NCBI RefSeq assembly: GCF_014636315.1
Contig: NZ_BMED01000001.1
Location: 372,316 to 436,315 of the forward strand
Reading direction: 5' to 3'
DNA: 64,000 bases
From: Parundibacterium terreum
GTDB taxonomy: Bacteria; Pseudomonadota; Gammaproteobacteria; Burkholderiales; Burkholderiaceae_D
Shown here: positions 18,190 to 26,688 of the stretch, piece after piece
Layout of the letters: each line of letters begins with the position of its first letter
Numbering within the stretch: the first letter of the stretch is position 1
Made by a program: the position numbers and the translations under genes
The notes under the pieces: model-generated
The model's database searches: none
Seen by the model: only the letters and a program-made list of their open reading frames with translations
Told to the model about the DNA's origin: nothing

Positions 18190-19388
18190 TTAGCCGCTCC
18201 TGCGGACGCAGATGCGGCTGCCTGGCTTGCCGGCTGTGGTGCAGGCTCGCCCAGGATGGTGACTTTTTGCCCTGGTTTCAGCACATTCGCACCGGCCGTC
18301 ACGACCACCTGACCAGCGGTGACGCCGCGTGCAATCGTGATGTCATCGCCGGAAGAGCCGGCCACCTGCACTGGCACCAGCTTGACGGCGCCATTTTCTA
18401 CAATCCACACTGATGTGGTATTTTTTTCCTGGAACAAGGCTGTCAGCGGCAGCTTGATCATCGGATTAGGATCTTTCGCGCCGAAAGTAACATAGGCCGT
18501 CATGCCCAGTTTGACATCAGGCGTCGCAGATGGAATTGCCACTTTGGCGGTATAGGTGCGAGTCACGGAGTCAGCGATAGGCGATAACTCGCGCAGCTTT
18601 GCCGGAATAATCTGATTAGGATTGGCCCACAAACGCACGCGGATATCCGTAATCTGGCGTATCGCATTCACCTGGTCTTCCGGTATGCCGACGACCACGT
18701 CCATATCACCCGCCTGCGCCACTCTTACCACCGGCGTGCCGGCAGCAACCACCTGCCCTGCTTCTGCATCGATACCCGTGACTACGCCATCCACATCAGA
18801 AACCAGCGTGGCGTAGCCAGCTTGGTTGGATTGATTCTTGTACGAAGCAACGGCCTGTTCATAGCTGGCCTGGGCCGCCTTGAACGCTGTTTGCTTACTG
18901 TCCAGTACCGTTGCCGCAACAAAATTCTTTTCGCGCAAATCCTGATAGCGCTGCAACTCTGCCTTGGCCAGGTCGCGGTTGCTTTCTGCCGCATACAAAC
19001 CGGCTTTGGCTTGGGCCTGCGCCAGAGCCAGGTCTTGCGGATCCAGTTGCATCAACACCTGCCCCTTCTTGACCACTGTCCCGACATCCACCTTGCGGGC
19101 AACAATCTTGCCGTTGACGCGAAACCCCAGGCGCGACTCTACCCTCGCCCTGACCTCGCCCGAGTACTCGTTAGTCAACTCCACGCCGGCGGCGGCCAGC
19201 TTGATCGTTCTCACCGGCCTGATATCTTCCGTTTTCTCTGCCGGCTTGCCGCAGGCAGACAATATAAGTCCCGCAGCCAGGCTCAGCGCAAAGGGATAGA
19301 TTCTCCATGCCGCCTTGCGGCCTAGGTTGCCATCTGTCCGCAAAATCCCTGCTGCTTTGGGGTTGTCTATAGTTTGTGGTGTTAACAC
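18186..19388 (-). CDS. RND efflux periplasmic adaptor (membrane fusion) lipoprotein
   Basis: This protein links the RND pump to the outer-membrane channel. It has a lipobox LSAC after a hydrophobic segment (FALSLAAGLILSAC), a barrel-sandwich half-motif near VNGKIVARKVDVG, an alpha-helical hairpin with repeated Ala/Gln/Lys, and a conserved beta-barrel. The frame is open up to 19631 and would give 481 residues, but that would place more than 80 odd residues before the signal peptide. I prefer the GTG at 19388 (400 residues), which has AAAGGA nine bases upstream; an in-frame TTG nearer the signal peptide is also possible. The stop overlaps the permease start. Confidence 0.88.
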   Translation of the reverse strand: MLTPQTIDNPKAAGILRTDGNLGRKAAWRIYPFALSLAAGLILSACGKPAEKTEDIRPVRTIKLAAAGVELTNEYSGEVRARVESRLGFRVNGKIVARKVDVGTVVKKGQVLMQLDPQDLALAQAQAKAGLYAAESNRDLAKAELQRYQDLREKNFVAATVLDSKQTAFKAAQASYEQAVASYKNQSNQAGYATLVSDVDGVVTGIDAEAGQVVAAGTPVVRVAQAGDMDVVVGIPEDQVNAIRQITDIRVRLWANPNQIIPAKLRELSPIADSVTRTYTAKVAIPSATPDVKLGMTAYVTFGAKDPNPMIKLPLTALFQEKNTTSVWIVENGAVKLVPVQVAGSSGDDITIARGVTAGQVVVTAGANVLKPGQKVTILGEPAPQPASQAAASASAGAAK

Positions 19389-19641
19389 GAGAGTTTTTCC
19401 TTTACTATTCAGGCTCTTGAAAACAAGGCTGTCCCAATTAATTTTACTTAGTACCGTTTTTGGTGCTGCTGATAGCGGGCGTGCGTGACTGCGCGCCATT
19501 TTTAATCTATTGTTATTTTTATTATTTTGCCTGGTTAGCGAGTAAGTTAAAGAACAACTTAAGAAGTAACTGACTTGGCGGTTAGTAATTATAGTGATGC
19601 ATCTTATATTTGCCAATGACTTTTCAGTCATTAAGAGATTT
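19389..19641. promoter_or_regulatory. Intergenic control region between the RND operon and hpnC
   Basis: This AT-rich region of about 250 bp lies between divergent genes. It contains the inverted repeat TAAGTT, 7 bases, AACTTA (19543-19561), which could be a repressor site for the efflux operon. No regulator gene is adjacent. AAGAGA at 19632-19637 is the probable ribosome binding site of hpnC. Confidence 0.4.
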
Positions 19642-20451
19642 ATGCCGGTAGAACACTACGAAAACTTTCCCGTTGCCTCTGTTTTGCTGCCTGCCCGGCT
19701 AAGGCCGGCGGTTGAGTCCATCTATGCATTTGCCCGTACCGCAGACGATATCGCAGACGAAGGCGATGCTTTGGCCGCGCAGCGGCTGGCTGAGCTCAGC
19801 CGCTTCGAGCACGAACTGGATCAGCTTGAACAAGGTATTCAGAGCGAATCCGGCTTGTTTCGCTCTCTGGCCGCGACGATTGAAGAGCATCGCTTGCCGG
19901 TACAGCCTTTCAGGGATCTTTTGTCTGCGTTCAAGCAGGATGTCGTCACCACCAGGTACGCTGATTTTGACGACTTGCTGGATTATTGTCGGCGATCGGC
20001 AAATCCGGTAGGTGCACTTATGTTACACCTGTATCGTTGTGCAACCCCAGAGGATTTACTTCAATCCGACGCCATTTGCTCAGCTTTGCAGCTCATCAAT
20101 TTCTGGCAGGACGTCGCCATAGACTGGAAGAAACAACGCATCTATATCCCGCAGGAGGATTTGCAAAGATTTCAGCTCGGTGAGCAGCATATCGCCGCTG
20201 CAAGGACAGACGAGGCATGGCAGCAGATGATGCGCTTTCAGACCGCCCGCGCCAGGGCCATGCTGATGCAAGGCAGTCCATTAGCGAAAAAGCTGCCGGG
20301 GCGCATAGGATGGGAACTGCGGCTTGTTGTACAAGGCGGCCTGCGCATCCTGGAAAAGATAGATAAAGTCAACGGCAATGTGTTTACACAACGCCCCAAA
20401 CTCGTCAAATCAGACTGGCTGCTACTATTGTGGCGCGCCGCCCGCATGTAA
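19642..20451 (+). CDS. hpnC: Squalene synthase HpnC (hydroxysqualene synthase)
   Basis: This enzyme takes presqualene diphosphate made by HpnD to hydroxysqualene in the bacterial three-step squalene route to hopanoids. The two aspartate-rich motifs of the trans-prenyltransferase fold are present: RTADDIADEGD near residue 34 and FWQDVAIDW near 155. The start is set at MPVEHYENFPVASVLLPA (19642), with AAGAGA four bases upstream. A longer frame from 19594 would collide with the divergent efflux region. It stands apart from hpnDE, three genes upstream. Confidence 0.93.
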   Translation: MPVEHYENFPVASVLLPARLRPAVESIYAFARTADDIADEGDALAAQRLAELSRFEHELDQLEQGIQSESGLFRSLAATIEEHRLPVQPFRDLLSAFKQDVVTTRYADFDDLLDYCRRSANPVGALMLHLYRCATPEDLLQSDAICSALQLINFWQDVAIDWKKQRIYIPQEDLQRFQLGEQHIAAARTDEAWQQMMRFQTARARAMLMQGSPLAKKLPGRIGWELRLVVQGGLRILEKIDKVNGNVFTQRPKLVKSDWLLLLWRAARM

Positions 20452-20608
20452 GCCTGTCTTGAGCAGACTTTTACGAACGAGCGTTTATTATGTCTTACAA
20501 TTTGTTGCAAATTTATTATGGCGCGCGCTCGGGAGGCGGTTTTACCATGCGCAGGAACCATTGCCACCACCTTATACCTTAATTTCGCCCGTACACCGTC
20601 ACGCAAAC

Positions 20609-20755
20609 ATGCAAACTTGTATATATCACCCGGTTTTCCTACTATGCAGCTTTGCAGTGAGCGGATGCAGTGTCTTTAAGATAGCCGAGGCCGGAATAGC
20701 TATCGATATTACCCAAGCTGGACTTAATGCCCTCAAAGGCAGCTCCAGTAAATAG
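20609..20755 (+). CDS. Small putative lipoprotein, 48 residues
   Basis: A short open frame after hpnC encodes a hydrophobic N-terminus ending in AVSGC, a good lipobox, followed by about 28 residues. The cysteine would be residue 20 and Ser the next residue, which favours outer-membrane sorting. The frame is open for some distance upstream, so only the lipobox and position support this start. It lies 41 bp upstream of the M24 peptidase gene. No function can be given. Confidence 0.5.
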   Translation: MQTCIYHPVFLLCSFAVSGCSVFKIAEAGIAIDITQAGLNALKGSSSK

Positions 20756-20796
20756 ATTTATCCTGAAACATTCAGGAGCAACCCGCTCCATCAGCC

Positions 20797-21501
20797 ATGC
20801 CTACCGAATTACAAATTGCCGAACACCGCAAGGTTCAACTTGCCGCCAAGTCCGTACTAAACAGACTGGCCCCCCTAATTACCCCCGATGATACCGAGCA
20901 AAGCATCGCCGCCAAAGCGCAAGAGATGATACGTGAGGCCGGCTATCCCGAGACTTGGTACTACGATTGCATGGCGCTCGTGCTGCTTGGGTCACGTAGC
21001 TGCGTCTCCGTCTCGGGCAAGGACTACAGCCCTGCCGATGAGTCGGTCGGCTCATTCAATCTGATCACCATAGACCTCAGCCCCACCCATAAAGAATATT
21101 GGGGAGACTGCGCCCGCTCTTTTGTCGTAGAAAACGGCAAAGTGACCGACGCACCGCAGTCGCTGGAGTTTAAGAATGGATTGTCTTTCCTGCGCCAGAT
21201 GCATGCGCAGATGCTCGCCGTGGTCAAGCCCACTACGACTTTCGGACAATTGTTCGACTGGACCAATATGCGCATACGCCAGGGCGGCTTCGTCAACCTG
21301 GACTACAGGAATAATGTCGGACACAGCATCGCCACCACGCGCGAGGAACGCCAGTACATACAGGCGAACAATTCCGTCAAACTGGGAGATGTACCCTTCT
21401 TCAGCTACGAACCTTTTGTCAGGCTAAAAGGTGGTAAGTGGGGATTCAAGCACGAGGGGATTTTTTACTTCAACCAGGCAGGAGCGCTGGAAGAGCTGTG
21501 A
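20797..21501 (+). CDS. M24-family metallopeptidase (Xaa-Pro/methionine aminopeptidase fold)
   Basis: A 234-residue cytosolic protein made only of the pita-bread catalytic domain. The five metal ligands of the M24 family can be read: Asp in TIDLSP, Asp in WGDCARSF, His in NNVGHSI, Glu in FSYEPFV and Glu in FKHEGIF. This pattern predicts an active dinuclear metallopeptidase. It lacks the N-terminal domain of true Xaa-Pro aminopeptidases and is shorter than typical methionine aminopeptidases, so the substrate is open. No signal peptide is seen. It probably stands alone before a strong terminator at 21551. Confidence 0.85.
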   Translation: MPTELQIAEHRKVQLAAKSVLNRLAPLITPDDTEQSIAAKAQEMIREAGYPETWYYDCMALVLLGSRSCVSVSGKDYSPADESVGSFNLITIDLSPTHKEYWGDCARSFVVENGKVTDAPQSLEFKNGLSFLRQMHAQMLAVVKPTTTFGQLFDWTNMRIRQGGFVNLDYRNNVGHSIATTREERQYIQANNSVKLGDVPFFSYEPFVRLKGGKWGFKHEGIFYFNQAGALEEL

Positions 21502-21550
21502 AACTCAAGCCCGGCCGCTGAGAGAACTACTCAAGGGCCGGCATGATTGC

Positions 21551-21579
21551 GACTGGGGCAGCAGATTGCTGCCCCAGTC
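21551..21579. terminator. Bidirectional stem-loop between convergent genes
   Basis: Perfect 12-bp arms GACTGGGGCAGC (21551-21562) and its complement (21568-21579) surround the loop AGATT and are followed by TATTTAG. It ends the M24 gene and probably also the leftward lipoprotein gene. Confidence 0.8.
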
Positions 21580-21590
21580 TATTTAGCTAT

Positions 21591-22490
21591 TTACTTATTA
21601 ACGCAAGTGACCGGAATATTGCTTGCGCCGGCTGGATTAGCCAGGTGGGCAATACCGGAACCATTGGTCACGGTGCAAATCTGTCCCGCAGGCTGGGTGC
21701 CCACAGTCACGTTATACGCCTGTCCTTCGACCATGCTCTGGTTGAATGTAAAGTTCCCGTTGATAGTCTGGGTGATCATGTTGATGGAGTTCGTATCGCC
21801 ATTGTTTTGGAATACGATAGTCCCACCAGCAGCCAGTCCGCTCAAAGCGACAGAGACAGGCACCGCCTGAACGCAATTTACTGAAGCAATATTGGCAAAA
21901 CTTCCCACTGGTTTGGTATTGTCCGCAACGCCTGTTCCATTGGTAATGGTGCAATTTTGCGCCACTGGCTGAATGTAGACGCTAAAGTCGTAAGGTTTGC
22001 CGGTTGGCATGTATTTAGGGAAGGTAAATACACCATTGACGGACAATGTTTTGCTGTCTTGCAGCGTCGTGTCTGTATTGTTGATATTGTTTTCCAGGGT
22101 CATGCTGGCACCGGTGTTCATACCGTTCAATGTACCGCCAACCTGTACGCTAGGCACGCAAGTTACTTTGACATTCGTCACGGAGCCAGAACCAGTCATG
22201 TGCCCAGTACCATTGGCTACCGTGCAAAATACAGTCGTCGGCTGCGTCAGTACAGAAATAGTATAGGAAGCATCGCTGGCCACGTTAAAAGCAAAAGTGC
22301 CATCTGCAGACAATGTCTGGGTGTAATTGGCATCGTTCCTCAATACCAATGTATTTGTTATCGTGCTATCGGTAGAGGTAAGACCTGTCACCGAACCGCC
22401 AACCGTCGTATAGACGAAACCACCACATCCCGCCAACGCGGCGATGAGGCCAACTACACCCGCAACTGCTGCAAATTTAAGTTTATTCAA
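21591..22490 (-). CDS. Lipoprotein with three tandem cysteine-containing beta-repeats
   Basis: A 299-residue lipoprotein with lipobox LAGC (Cys22) and then three repeats of about 85-95 residues (roughly 30-113, 114-206 and 207-299). Each repeat follows the pattern GL or GM, a strand with xNxxN, NGxFxF, a Tyr strand, QPxxxxCT, NGxG and a closing V-C-V, so each holds two cysteines that probably form one disulphide. The pattern suggests Ig-like beta sandwiches exposed on the cell surface. Similar repeats recur in surface proteins of Burkholderiales. The function is unknown. The gene interrupts the hpnC and hpnDE pair. Confidence 0.8.
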   Translation of the reverse strand: MNKLKFAAVAGVVGLIAALAGCGGFVYTTVGGSVTGLTSTDSTITNTLVLRNDANYTQTLSADGTFAFNVASDASYTISVLTQPTTVFCTVANGTGHMTGSGSVTNVKVTCVPSVQVGGTLNGMNTGASMTLENNINNTDTTLQDSKTLSVNGVFTFPKYMPTGKPYDFSVYIQPVAQNCTITNGTGVADNTKPVGSFANIASVNCVQAVPVSVALSGLAAGGTIVFQNNGDTNSINMITQTINGNFTFNQSMVEGQAYNVTVGTQPAGQICTVTNGSGIAHLANPAGASNIPVTCVNK

Positions 22491-22540
22491 GATATTTTCC
22501 AGTTTTAATGTTTTTAATGCGAAAGCCCTGCGGGCGATAT

Positions 22541-22561
22541 TATAATGCGCGCACCATTATA
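22541..22561. promoter_or_regulatory. Palindromic pair of face-to-face -10 boxes
   Basis: TATAATG (22541-22547) and CATTATA (22555-22561) form a perfect inverted repeat with 7 bases between. Each arm reads TATAAT in its own direction, so one -10 serves the leftward lipoprotein gene (51 bases upstream of its ATG) and the other points right towards hpnD. The -35 regions are weak. The remainder of the 22491-22859 gap shows nothing else that I can assign. Confidence 0.5.
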
Positions 22562-22859
22562 CGAGCTAGATATACCTGGGGTGAACGGCCTGCATCCAGG
22601 ATTACATTCTGTTACCTGTCTTTACACGCGCATCGCAGGGCAATATTCCGACGCCGGGAATGGATATGCCACAAGTATATCGAAAAATTGATGCGATAAT
22701 ATCATCAAACCTGTGACGCGAATGCAGATGCGCAGCGAATCAGGCTGGGTGAAGGCTCTCAGACAGCGCTGCATTCAGAAAATCAGTTCTTAAATCAGCT
22801 TTATAAATATCAGCCCTAAACAATTAGCCTCTTAACGTAAGCCCTAGACGATCCCAAGC

Positions 22860-23693
22860 ATGTCTCCAGACGAATACTGCCAACAGAAAGCAGCACAAAG
22901 CGGCTCCAGTTTTTACTACAGCTTTTTATTCCTACCCCTGCCAAGGCGGCTCGCCATCACTGCCCTGTATGCATTTTGCCGGGAAGTCGACGATGTCGTT
23001 GACGAAAGCACCGACGATTCCGTCGCCCGCGCCAAGCTAGGCTGGTGGCGCCAGGAAGTCCAGGCCATGCTGGCCGGAGCCCCCACCCACCCGGTGACCA
23101 AAGCCTTGCTGCCGCATATGGCGGCGTATGCCCTGGACGGTGCGCATCTGCTGGCCATTATCGACGGCATGGAAATGGACCTGAACCAGACGCGCTACCT
23201 GGACTTCATCGCGCTGCAAAAGTATTGCTGGCACGTTGCAGGTGTCGTCGGCATTTTGTCAGCCAGTATTTTCGGCCTGAAGAATCCACAAACTCTGCAG
23301 TACGCGGAAAAGCTGGGGCTGGCCTTCCAGATGACCAATATCATCCGTGACGTAGGTGAAGACGCCCGCAAAGGCCGCATCTACCTCCCTGTCAACGAAT
23401 TGCAACAATTCCAGGTCACGGCGGCGGACATACTGAACGCACGCCACAGCCCGCAATTTGAGGCGCTGATGCAGTTCCAGTACGAGCGCGCGCAGAAACT
23501 CTATGACGAAGCCTTTGCATTGCTGCCGGCAGAAGACCGCCGCACGCAGCGTACTGGCCTGATCATGGCCGCCATCTACCGAGCCTTGCTGGTAGAAGTG
23601 AAAGAGGACGGTTTCCATGTGCTGAACCAGCGTATCTCGCTGACGCCTATACGCAAGCTTTGGCTGGCCTGGAAAACCTATATCCGTGGCTGA
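22860..23693 (+). CDS. hpnD: Presqualene diphosphate synthase HpnD
   Basis: This enzyme condenses two farnesyl diphosphates to presqualene diphosphate, the first step of the HpnCDE squalene route. The 277-residue protein has both aspartate-rich motifs, CREVDDVVDEST near residue 40 and NIIRDVGEDARKGR near 157, and the typical start MSPDEYCQQKAAQSGSSFYY. It overlaps the downstream hpnE start by eight bases, so the two are translated from one message. Confidence 0.95.
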   Translation: MSPDEYCQQKAAQSGSSFYYSFLFLPLPRRLAITALYAFCREVDDVVDESTDDSVARAKLGWWRQEVQAMLAGAPTHPVTKALLPHMAAYALDGAHLLAIIDGMEMDLNQTRYLDFIALQKYCWHVAGVVGILSASIFGLKNPQTLQYAEKLGLAFQMTNIIRDVGEDARKGRIYLPVNELQQFQVTAADILNARHSPQFEALMQFQYERAQKLYDEAFALLPAEDRRTQRTGLIMAAIYRALLVEVKEDGFHVLNQRISLTPIRKLWLAWKTYIRG

Positions 23694-25035
23694 TAAGCAT
23701 ACAAAGCGCGTCGCAGTGATCGGCGCCGGCTGGGCCGGCTGTGCTGCCGCAGTCGAACTGGCGGATCAGGGGTATCAGGTAAGCCTGCTGGAAGCAGCCC
23801 GCACCTTGGGCGGCCGCGGCCGCATGGTGGAAGTCAACGGGCTGTCGCTGGACAACGGCCAGCATATCCTGCTGGGCGCCTATACGGAAAGCCTGCGCCT
23901 GATGCACAAGGTCGGTGTCGATACCGGGAGCGCCCTGCTACGCTTGCCGCTGCAAATGTGCTATCCCCCCGGCCCCGACGGCATGCATTTTGTCGCCCCC
24001 AGGCTCCCTGCCCCGCTGCATCTACTATGGGCACTGATACGCGCGACTGGATTAAGCCGCGAAGACAAGCTGTCCCTGGCACGTTTTTCGACAACGGCAC
24101 GCTGGATGGGATGGCAGCTTTATACCGATTGTAGTGTCAGTGAATTGTTGCAGCGCTTTGACCAGACCGAGCGGCTAAGTCGCCTGATGTGGACGCCCTT
24201 GTGCATCGCCGCGCTGAATACACCGCCGGAGCGTGCGTCGGCGCAAGTATTCCTTAACGTGCTGCGCGACAGCCTCGGCGCTAAACGCGCAGCCTCCGAT
24301 ATGCTGGTACCGCGGGTCGACTTGTCCGCACTGTTCCCACAGCATGCGGCGGAATATGTCAAACAGCGCAGCGGCCAGGTACTGACCGGCGCTACGGTAA
24401 AAAGCATACGCCGCGAAACTGCAGGCTGGGCGCTGGACTGTGCCGCGCTGGACGGGGCAGATGCGCTGTTTGACGCGATAATCATCGCTACGGGACCGGA
24501 AAATGCAAGCAGGCTGTTGAGCGATATCCCTGGAACTGAGGTTTCCAGTGCTGTTCCCCCGTTTTCATTCGAGCCTATCACCACCTGCTACCTTCAGTAT
24601 GCGGCTGATGTACGCCTGCCGCGCGCCTTCTTCGCCCTGGCTGATTGGCCTGAACAAGGCTTATGGGGGCAGTTTGTATTTGACCGAGGCCAATTGCATG
24701 CCGGCCAGGCGGGCTTGCTGGCGGTGGTCGTCAGCGCATCCAGCCAGGCAATCCAGCTGGGCAATGAAGCACTGGCCACGGCGCTGGCAAGGCAACTGGC
24801 CAGCATGCTGAATATGCCAACCTTAGCGACGCCGCTGTGGCAACAAGTCATTTCCGAAAAACGCGCCACCTTTTCCTGCACACCGGCACTGGCAAGACCG
24901 GAAAACCTGACCTCCGCCCCCGGCCTGCTATTGGCCGGCGACTATACGGCAGGGGAATATCCTGCGACGCTGGAAGCAGCGGTCCGAAGCGGGACCAAGG
25001 CGGCTCAAGCGCTAAGCCAGTCCGCCCAGGCTTGA
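23686..25035 (+). CDS. hpnE: Hydroxysqualene dehydroxylase HpnE (squalene-associated FAD-dependent desaturase)
   Basis: A 449-residue FAD-dependent amine-oxidase-like enzyme that reduces hydroxysqualene to squalene. The dinucleotide-binding motif GAGWAGCAAAVEL starts near residue 12, and the LGGRGR motif follows. The C-terminal FAD contact reads LLLAGDYT near residue 418. The start is a GTG at 23686 inside the end of hpnD. It is convergent with radA, with only 15 bp between the stop codons. Confidence 0.94.
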   Translation: MADKHTKRVAVIGAGWAGCAAAVELADQGYQVSLLEAARTLGGRGRMVEVNGLSLDNGQHILLGAYTESLRLMHKVGVDTGSALLRLPLQMCYPPGPDGMHFVAPRLPAPLHLLWALIRATGLSREDKLSLARFSTTARWMGWQLYTDCSVSELLQRFDQTERLSRLMWTPLCIAALNTPPERASAQVFLNVLRDSLGAKRAASDMLVPRVDLSALFPQHAAEYVKQRSGQVLTGATVKSIRRETAGWALDCAALDGADALFDAIIIATGPENASRLLSDIPGTEVSSAVPPFSFEPITTCYLQYAADVRLPRAFFALADWPEQGLWGQFVFDRGQLHAGQAGLLAVVVSASSQAIQLGNEALATALARQLASMLNMPTLATPLWQQVISEKRATFSCTPALARPENLTSAPGLLLAGDYTAGEYPATLEAAVRSGTKAAQALSQSAQA

Positions 25036-25050
25036 CACGACAGCTCTTAT

Positions 25051-26439
25051 TTACTCGTCCGTCACATAGCTGTCTACATCCCTGATTTTGTTCAGGGCTT
25101 CTTCTATCCTGTCCACGCCTATGATGGTCAGCCCCTCTATTTTTTGTTTGGGGGCATTGGACTTGGGTATCATTGCGATCGAAAATCCCAGCTTGGCGGC
25201 TTCGCGCAAACGTTCCTGGCCGCGCGGCGCGGGCCGTATCTCCCCCGCCAGGCCGACCTCGCCGAACACCACCAGGCCACGCGGCAGCGGCTTGTTGCGC
25301 ATGGAAGAGTTAATCGCCAGCAGCACCGCCAGATCGGCCGCGGGTTCGGTAATCTTGACACCGCCCACTGCGTTGATGAACACATCCTGATCAAAGGCGG
25401 CGACGCCGGCATGCCGGTGCAGCACCGCAAGCAGCATCGCCAGCCTATTTTGCTCCAGCCCGACCGACAGCCGGCGCGCATTCGGCGCATGAGAACTATC
25501 CACCAGTGCCTGTATTTCCACCAGCAAGGGCCGCGTCCCCTCCTGCGTCACCATCACACAAGAGCCTGGAACCTGCGCATCATGCTGGGACAGGAACAGG
25601 GCGGACGGATTGGATACCCCCTTCAATCCGCGCTCACCCATCGCAAAAACGCCCAATTCGTTGACAGCCCCAAAACGGTTCTTGATGGCCCTCACCAGAC
25701 GGAAGCTGGAATGGGTATCCCCTTCAAAGTACAACACTGTATCGACAATATGCTCCAGCACGCGGGGGCCGGCCAGCGCGCCCTCCTTGGTCACATGGCC
25801 GACCATGATCATGGTGATGTCCATAGTCTTGGCGACGCGCGTCAATTGTGCAGCGCACTCACGCACCTGTGCCACTGAACCCGGAGCCGAAGTCAGCGCA
25901 TCCGAGTACATGGTTTGTATGGAGTCGATGACAACGACCTGTGGCTTGACGTCACCCAGGGTGCTCAGGATTTTTTCCAGCTGTATCTCCGCCTGGAACT
26001 GCAAGTCTTGCGCATCCACGGCCAGACGCTTGGCGCGCAGCGCGATTTGCGCGCCGGATTCCTCGCCGCTGACATACAGGACCTTCTTCAGCCGGGATAA
26101 ATTGGACAGCGCCTGCAGCAGCAGGGTCGATTTGCCAATGCCGGGGTCGCCGCCGATCAGCACTACGCCACCCGCCACCAGGCCGCCGCCCAGTACACGG
26201 TCAAACTCCTCTATGCCTGTACCAAAACGCGGCACGTCCAGCGCCTCAATTTCTGCCAGGTTCAGGACCGGTGCAGTCTGGGCCAGACTTTGGTGTTTCC
26301 CTGAAAAGCGGTTTCCCGCTGTTTCGACTATCGTTTCAACCAGCGTGTTCCATTGTCCACAAGACGGGCACTGGCCGGCCCACTTATTGACGATGCCACC
26401 GCACTCGGTACAGGTGTAATTGGTTTTTGCTTTTGCCAT
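25051..26439 (-). CDS. radA: DNA repair protein RadA
   Basis: A 462-residue RecA-related branch-migration helicase used in recombinational repair. The N-terminal C4 zinc finger has CTECG and CPSCG (residues 10-30). Walker A GDPGIGKST is near residue 97, the RadA-specific KNRFG motif is near 258, and the C-terminal Lon-like domain carries GEVGLAGEIRPAPRGQERL. All expected parts are present. It is convergent with hpnE and divergent from lplT. Confidence 0.96.
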   Translation of the reverse strand: MAKAKTNYTCTECGGIVNKWAGQCPSCGQWNTLVETIVETAGNRFSGKHQSLAQTAPVLNLAEIEALDVPRFGTGIEEFDRVLGGGLVAGGVVLIGGDPGIGKSTLLLQALSNLSRLKKVLYVSGEESGAQIALRAKRLAVDAQDLQFQAEIQLEKILSTLGDVKPQVVVIDSIQTMYSDALTSAPGSVAQVRECAAQLTRVAKTMDITMIMVGHVTKEGALAGPRVLEHIVDTVLYFEGDTHSSFRLVRAIKNRFGAVNELGVFAMGERGLKGVSNPSALFLSQHDAQVPGSCVMVTQEGTRPLLVEIQALVDSSHAPNARRLSVGLEQNRLAMLLAVLHRHAGVAAFDQDVFINAVGGVKITEPAADLAVLLAINSSMRNKPLPRGLVVFGEVGLAGEIRPAPRGQERLREAAKLGFSIAMIPKSNAPKQKIEGLTIIGVDRIEEALNKIRDVDSYVTDE

Positions 26440-26688
26440 GATCCCTTGTTGATATTTTTATATCTTGCATATCATTATAAAAAACTTGTTCACCAAACTG
26501 TTTCTCATCCGTTGAAGAATAAGAGGCCGCCCCGACTTGCATAGTACTGGGCATGCATTCAGCAAAGTTTCTCGTATGCTTACATTTTACCGAGCATTTA
26601 GCACGGCCGAACTTTAATTCACATGACAGCTCTCATTTTCATGGTATAAAGCAAGCCGGTGACATTTTGTAACAGGCAAATAACACGA

